DNA of 10,089 nt, taken from the NCBI GenBank assembly GCA_007123695.1, contig SLGN01000412.1, positions 1 to 10,089 of the forward strand, written 5' to 3'. Shown here one piece after another: positions 7,319 to 10,089 of the stretch (position 1 is the stretch's first letter; every line of letters starts with the position of its first letter). The DNA comes from Verrucomicrobiales bacterium. GTDB taxonomy: Bacteria; Verrucomicrobiota; Verrucomicrobiia; Verrucomicrobiales; DEV007. The notes beneath the pieces were generated by a model. That model was given only the letters and a program-made list of their open reading frames with translations, did no database searches and was not told the DNA's origin. The translations under genes were made by a program, and so were the position numbers.

Positions 7319-7330
7319 AGCCGGTCGGGA

Positions 7331-7735
7331 TCAAGCGAGATACTCCAACGGGGAGACGATCTGCATCCGCTCGTCGGGCGGGAAGTCCTTGAGGTTGCGT
7401 GTCAGCAGGTGGGTCGCTCCCCATCGGACGGCCGCCTCCATCTGGAAACCGTCTTCGATGTCCGGCAGGCGGCGTGCCATCGCAGCGGCGACGGCGGAGC
7501 GATCGAGGGGAGCGATATCGAGGAAGCCGACGAGCTGTTCGAAAGCGGCGCAGACCTTCGACGTTTCCGTCGCTCGATGGGTGTAGGCGATGTCGGACAA
7601 AGTGATCGCGGAGACGGCGCCGACGCAACGGCCCGCGCGGGCCAGCTCGAGACACTCGACCGCTTCAGGAAACCACGGGTCGCGCCGCTCAAGGACGTCG
7701 AGGAGGACGTTCGTGTCGAAAAAGAGCCTATCCAT
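7331..7735 (-). CDS. vapC: PIN-domain toxin of a type II toxin-antitoxin pair (VapC-like)
   Basis: This 134-aa protein is the usual size for a single PIN domain. Residues 1-15 (MDRLFFDTNVLLDVL) carry the first acidic residue, Asp7. SAITLSDIAY (42-51) holds the second position, as Asp48 where Glu is common. Asp95 sits in LPDIEDGFQMEAA, and TRNLKDF (112-118) gives Asn114 and Asp117. Together these make the metal-binding pocket of PIN ribonucleases, which as VapC toxins typically cut tRNA or rRNA. The start at 7735 is chosen over the in-frame ATG at 7765 because it gives the canonical N-terminus and overlaps the antitoxin stop (ATGGATAG), an 8-nt overlap typical of translational coupling. The actual RNA target cannot be inferred. 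Confidence 0.9.
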   Translation of the reverse strand: MDRLFFDTNVLLDVLERRDPWFPEAVECLELARAGRCVGAVSAITLSDIAYTHRATETSKVCAAFEQLVGFLDIAPLDRSAVAAAMARRLPDIEDGFQMEAAVRWGATHLLTRNLKDFPPDERMQIVSPLEYLA

Positions 7736-7976
7736 GCTTCTCGCGAATGCGGGCGGATCGGGCATCGAAGGGCGCCCGGGGGCGGAACGCTCCGAGCAGA
7801 TCGGACATTCCCCCCTCGCCCTCCTCGCCTGCCGACCCGTCGTCGCCTCCGCGGGACCGCCATTGTTCGAGAGAGGCTTGGAACAGCGCCGACACCGTGG
7901 TGTTGCGAAGCTTGGCGATCCGCTTGGCTTCGAGAATCGTCTTCTCCGGAAGGGAGAGGGTGAGCTTGGCTCTCAT
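7728..7976 (-). CDS. Ribbon-helix-helix antitoxin (DUF6364/VapB-like)
   Basis: This 82-aa protein begins MRAKLTLSLPEKTILEAKRI, the DNA-contacting beta strand and first helix of a ribbon-helix-helix fold, followed by LRNTTVSALFQASLEQW as the second helix (to about residue 39). A Gly/Asp/Glu-rich linker (about 42-56) leads to a C-terminal tail ending ARSARIREKHG, the segment that in related antitoxins wraps the PIN toxin. Such proteins neutralise the toxin and repress their own promoter. It overlaps the toxin start by 8 nt. A consensus-like promoter with a palindrome lies directly upstream, which fits autorepression. No Shine-Dalgarno precedes the ATG. Confidence 0.85.
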   Translation of the reverse strand: MRAKLTLSLPEKTILEAKRIAKLRNTTVSALFQASLEQWRSRGGDDGSAGEEGEGGMSDLLGAFRPRAPFDARSARIREKHG

Positions 7977-8010
7977 ACGTGCAATATTGCGAAAACTGGA
8001 CGTGTGTCAA
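7977..8010 (-). promoter_or_regulatory. Promoter of the toxin-antitoxin operon, predicted leaderless
   Basis: On the minus strand a perfect TTGACA -35 box (8010-8005) is followed by a 16-nt spacer and AATATT (7988-7983, 4 of 6 matches to TATAAT), then only 6 nt before the ATG. Transcription would begin at or next to the A of the start codon. A TATTGC alternative with an 18-nt spacer is even closer to the ATG. Confidence 0.6.
7981..7990. promoter_or_regulatory. Palindromic operator candidate over the -10 box
   Basis: GCAATATTGC is a perfect 10-bp palindrome covering the proposed -10 element, directly before the ribbon-helix-helix antitoxin. Ribbon-helix-helix dimers bind short palindromes, so autorepression by blocking RNA polymerase is the natural reading. 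Binding is inference. Confidence 0.5.
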
Positions 8011-8019
8011 CTGCGGCGG

Positions 8020-8041
8020 GCGGCTCGCGCCGCTGAGCCGC
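8020..8041 (-). terminator. GC hairpin between the restriction-like operon and the toxin-antitoxin operon
   Basis: Arms gcggctc (8020-8026) and gagccgc (8035-8041) pair perfectly around an 8-nt loop. It lies 18 nt after the stop codon of the 292-aa gene and just before the toxin-antitoxin promoter, where a terminator would insulate the two. There is no T-run after the stem. Confidence 0.4.
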
Positions 8042-8059
8042 GGGGAGAAATATAACTCC

Positions 8060-8938
8060 TCAGTAAAGGAACCCGCTTTGGCGCAAGGTGGCGGCTCGGA
8101 AGACGATCCCGGATCGCGCGGGGGTCCGCATCGGCGAGCTGAAGTCGTAGCGATCCTCGTGCGTGAGGACGTGGACCCGGTATCGCTCGCCGTAAGTGGA
8201 GAAGCGCACCGTGACCTCGCTGCCGCGACGGATCACCACCGGGCGGAAATGGTCCGGCAACTCTCCCTTGGCCTTCCAGTAGCCGGGACCTCGCATGACC
8301 TCCAGCTCCAAGGCGTTCCGCGCCTCGCTGGGACTGCTCATCGTCACGGAGCGCTCCCTACCCCGAATGACCGTGTCGGGATCCCACCCTTCCTCCCACG
8401 GCGGCAGATCGATGAGGTATTTGTCGCCCCAGTAGATATCGTGCCACGAGGCGCCGTATTCGAGCAGTTCGCGAAAGAGCAGGGATGCCTGGACAAAGGA
8501 TTCGGGCGTCGGAGGCCCCTCCACCGCGTTCATAACCACCGAGATCGATTTCGGAGGTTTCCGCTCGCCATCGCGCAGCTCCTCGATCGACACTTCGCCC
8601 GCCTCGCAGACCTTGAACAGCCAGCGCGTCGCTTCCCGGCGCTCGTGCTCGCGCACCGCGAAGACTACGCCACAGCCGTTCCCGCCAACCAGCTCCGAGA
8701 TTCCAAGCAGGGTCCAGCCCGGCGCCATCCTCAGGTGGCCGAGTTCTTCCAGGGCCGGATCAGGGTTGATTTCCGCAACGGTGAAGCGAGTCGGCTTGAC
8801 CGTCGGCTTCGTCAGGCGAAAGGTCAGCACATCGCCGATGCCGCCCCCCACGGCCGTCCTGGCGAGCTGCCTCCACCGCTTCAATTCGATCAGCGGGACC
8901 ACCGTCTCCCCCTCCGGAAATTCCTCGGTCGCCTCCAT
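8060..8938 (-). CDS. Unrecognised 292-aa protein, partner of the restriction-like nuclease
   Basis: I do not recognise a family. The protein has no signal peptide or membrane segment and looks cytoplasmic. Residues 30-110 look like an alpha/beta region (TFRLTKPTVKPTRFTVAEI, then LEELGHLRMAPGWTLLGI, a Gly-rich VGGNGCGVVFAV turn, and a helix EHERREATRWLFKV). Residues 131-136 (SISVVM) and 146-164 form a strand and helix, followed by an aromatic/acidic motif S-W-H-D-I-Y-W-G-D-K-Y (164-174). The last 60 residues are beta-rich (VVIRRGSEVTVRF, YRVHVLTHEDRYDF). It starts 18 nt after the restriction-like nuclease stop codon, with at most a weak GGGG upstream, so the two are almost certainly co-transcribed. 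A role as accessory subunit, specificity factor or immunity protein of that nuclease is inference from position only. Confidence 0.8.
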   Translation of the reverse strand: MEATEEFPEGETVVPLIELKRWRQLARTAVGGGIGDVLTFRLTKPTVKPTRFTVAEINPDPALEELGHLRMAPGWTLLGISELVGGNGCGVVFAVREHERREATRWLFKVCEAGEVSIEELRDGERKPPKSISVVMNAVEGPPTPESFVQASLLFRELLEYGASWHDIYWGDKYLIDLPPWEEGWDPDTVIRGRERSVTMSSPSEARNALELEVMRGPGYWKAKGELPDHFRPVVIRRGSEVTVRFSTYGERYRVHVLTHEDRYDFSSPMRTPARSGIVFRAATLRQSGFLY

Positions 8939-8956
8939 CAGTATCCCCGTTCGCGC

Positions 8957-10089
8957 TCAGCCCCGGATCTTCGCCGCGATCTGGTCCCACTGCTTGCCCT
9001 TGACCATCACGAAGGCGCAGGCGCCTTCGCTCAGCTCCTCCCAAAGCTCGCCGAGGAGGCGGTTGGGACGGGCGTCGTTCCAGCGGTCGGCGCCTTTGTA
9101 CTCGACTGCGAGCATCCGCCCGTCGCGGAGCTTTCCGACGAAATCGGGGTAGAAGCGGCCCGTCGCCCCTTGGAGGTAGAAGGAGGCCTCGTTCTTGCGG
9201 ACGAGGTTGCGCACCCAGTAGTCGATCTCCGGCTGCCGGTCGAGCCAGCAGGCGCACTCGTACTCTTCGCCGGAGTCGAAGCGCCCGATCCGGGGGTAGT
9301 AGTGTTTCTGGAACTCGTAGTCGCCCCACTCGCCTTGGTCGTCGCGGTCGGGCGAGTAGGCGTCGGGGTGGAATTCGTAGCGGTGGCCGGCGCCGACGCG
9401 CACCCGCTCCTCGCGCCCCTCGCCGAAGAGGAAGGTTTGGCAAGCCTCCTGCACGGCCGCCAAGCGCAGCTCGGAGATCCGCGCATCGAGCAGGTCGCGG
9501 AGGAGGAATTTCTGCCGGTTTGCGCGGGCCAGGTCCATGCCCTCGGTCGAGAGCAGATTCCCGAGCCACGCGGCGACGAAGGCGGCCTTGCTCGCGTGCG
9601 TGATCGAGGGGTCGCGGATCTGCCGGCAGCACCACGCGGCGAGCTTCGCCTCGGTCCAGTGCTCCGGCACGTAGGCCAGTTCCAAGTCGCGCTGCAAATC
9701 TTTCGAGAAGCGGGTCGTCAGACGCCCCCGCTCGTCGTCGATGTCGATCTCGCCCCCCTCGCGAACCCGCTCGGCCTCGCCGAGACGGGTCAGCTGCTCG
9801 GGAGTCGGTGTGGCGTCGTAAAGCGGCAGCGACCAAGGGCAGTCGATTGCTTCGGGTTCGTCGAAGAGGCGCAGCTCGCCCTCGATCAAGACCTCGAGCT
9901 GGGGCACGCGGAAGTCGAGGCCCCGCTCGGACGGCGCCGTGAAAACCTCCACCGCCTCGGTGCGGCTGCGCTCGCCGGCCGCGCGGATCGCGTCGCGGGT
10001 GCCGTCCATCACTGCGGCGGTCTCCAGCTCGGCGGTCTCCGCCTCGCTCAGCGGGGCCTTGATCTCCAGCTCTCCGGTCTTGGCGCGAA
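8957..10089 (-). CDS. Type III restriction endonuclease (Res)-like helicase-nuclease, C-terminal part (runs off right edge)
   Basis: The frame is open to the window edge, so 376 residues are visible and the N-terminus, expected to hold the superfamily 2 helicase motifs, is missing. The visible end carries a PD-(D/E)xK nuclease core: Glu residues in SGEEYECACWLDRQPEIDYWVRN, then YPDFVGKLRDGRMLAVEYKG, with Asp at 9143-9145, Glu at 9101-9103 and Lys at 9095-9097. This arrangement (ExxF/C..L, wWvRN, YPDF, vEyKG) is that of Res subunits of type III restriction enzymes and related DEAD/DEAH-box defence proteins, which translocate on DNA and cleave it. No methyltransferase is visible; it could lie off the right edge or be absent. 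The next gene downstream is an unrecognised 292-aa protein, not a typical Mod subunit. Confidence 0.78.
   Translation of the reverse strand, partial: RAKTGELEIKAPLSEAETAELETAAVMDGTRDAIRAAGERSRTEAVEVFTAPSERGLDFRVPQLEVLIEGELRLFDEPEAIDCPWSLPLYDATPTPEQLTRLGEAERVREGGEIDIDDERGRLTTRFSKDLQRDLELAYVPEHWTEAKLAAWCCRQIRDPSITHASKAAFVAAWLGNLLSTEGMDLARANRQKFLLRDLLDARISELRLAAVQEACQTFLFGEGREERVRVGAGHRYEFHPDAYSPDRDDQGEWGDYEFQKHYYPRIGRFDSGEEYECACWLDRQPEIDYWVRNLVRKNEASFYLQGATGRFYPDFVGKLRDGRMLAVEYKGADRWNDARPNRLLGELWEELSEGACAFVMVKGKQWDQIAAKIRG

Larger units (their letters stand above)
6920..7330. other. 411-bp gene-free stretch with AT-richer repeat cluster
   Basis: No reading frame here resembles a protein. From left to right it holds a GC hairpin (6989-7005), two tandem copies of a 57-bp unit (7011-7123), a decayed third copy (about 7182-7234) and an 8-bp-arm hairpin (7293-7318) just beyond the toxin stop codon. 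The stretch 7007-7240 is clearly richer in A and T than the flanking genes. It separates the plus-strand beta-helix gene from the convergent minus-strand toxin-antitoxin pair. Confidence 0.75.

Noticed and set aside
7175..7963. Plus-strand frame of 262 codons across the toxin-antitoxin pair
   Set aside because: The opposite strand holds two overlapping, family-typical genes with a promoter, and the plus-strand product has no recognisable features.

Overview
This is a high-GC window that looks like a Gram-negative bacterial chromosome: it carries an outer-membrane efflux lipoprotein, a periplasmic L,D-transpeptidase and a TamB-like envelope protein. Almost no start codon has a clear Shine-Dalgarno sequence. 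Together with a Tat-exported beta-helix protein, this would fit Verrucomicrobiota or a related group, but that placement is a weak inference.

The layout is as follows. (1) 1-4203, minus strand: an envelope cluster read in the order outer-membrane factor (4203-2659), two-domain L,D-transpeptidase (2625-1570), TamB/AsmA-like protein (1465 to beyond the left edge). (2) 4390-5232, plus strand: a NYN-domain nuclease with a C-terminal OST-HTH/LOTUS RNA-binding domain, divergent from the envelope cluster across 186 bp. (3) 5384-6919, plus strand: a Tat-signal, pectate-lyase-like beta-helix protein. (4) 6920-7330: a 411-bp gene-free stretch with a terminator-like hairpin, two near-perfect tandem copies of an AT-richer 57-bp unit, and a third decayed copy. 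(5) 7331-7976, minus strand: a type II toxin-antitoxin pair (ribbon-helix-helix antitoxin, then PIN toxin) with an 8-nt overlap. Its TTGACA promoter contains a palindrome and predicts a leaderless mRNA. (6) 8060-10089, minus strand: the C-terminal part of a type III restriction-type helicase-nuclease (5' end beyond the right edge), followed after 18 nt by an unrecognised 292-aa gene.

The first half is housekeeping envelope and RNA biology. The right third (repeats, toxin-antitoxin, restriction-like operon) looks like a small accessory or defence segment. The best candidate for something undescribed is the 292-aa partner of the restriction-like nuclease; the most unusual non-coding signals are the 57-bp repeat cluster and the leaderless toxin-antitoxin promoter. 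No tRNA, rRNA, CRISPR array or recognisable transposase gene was seen.
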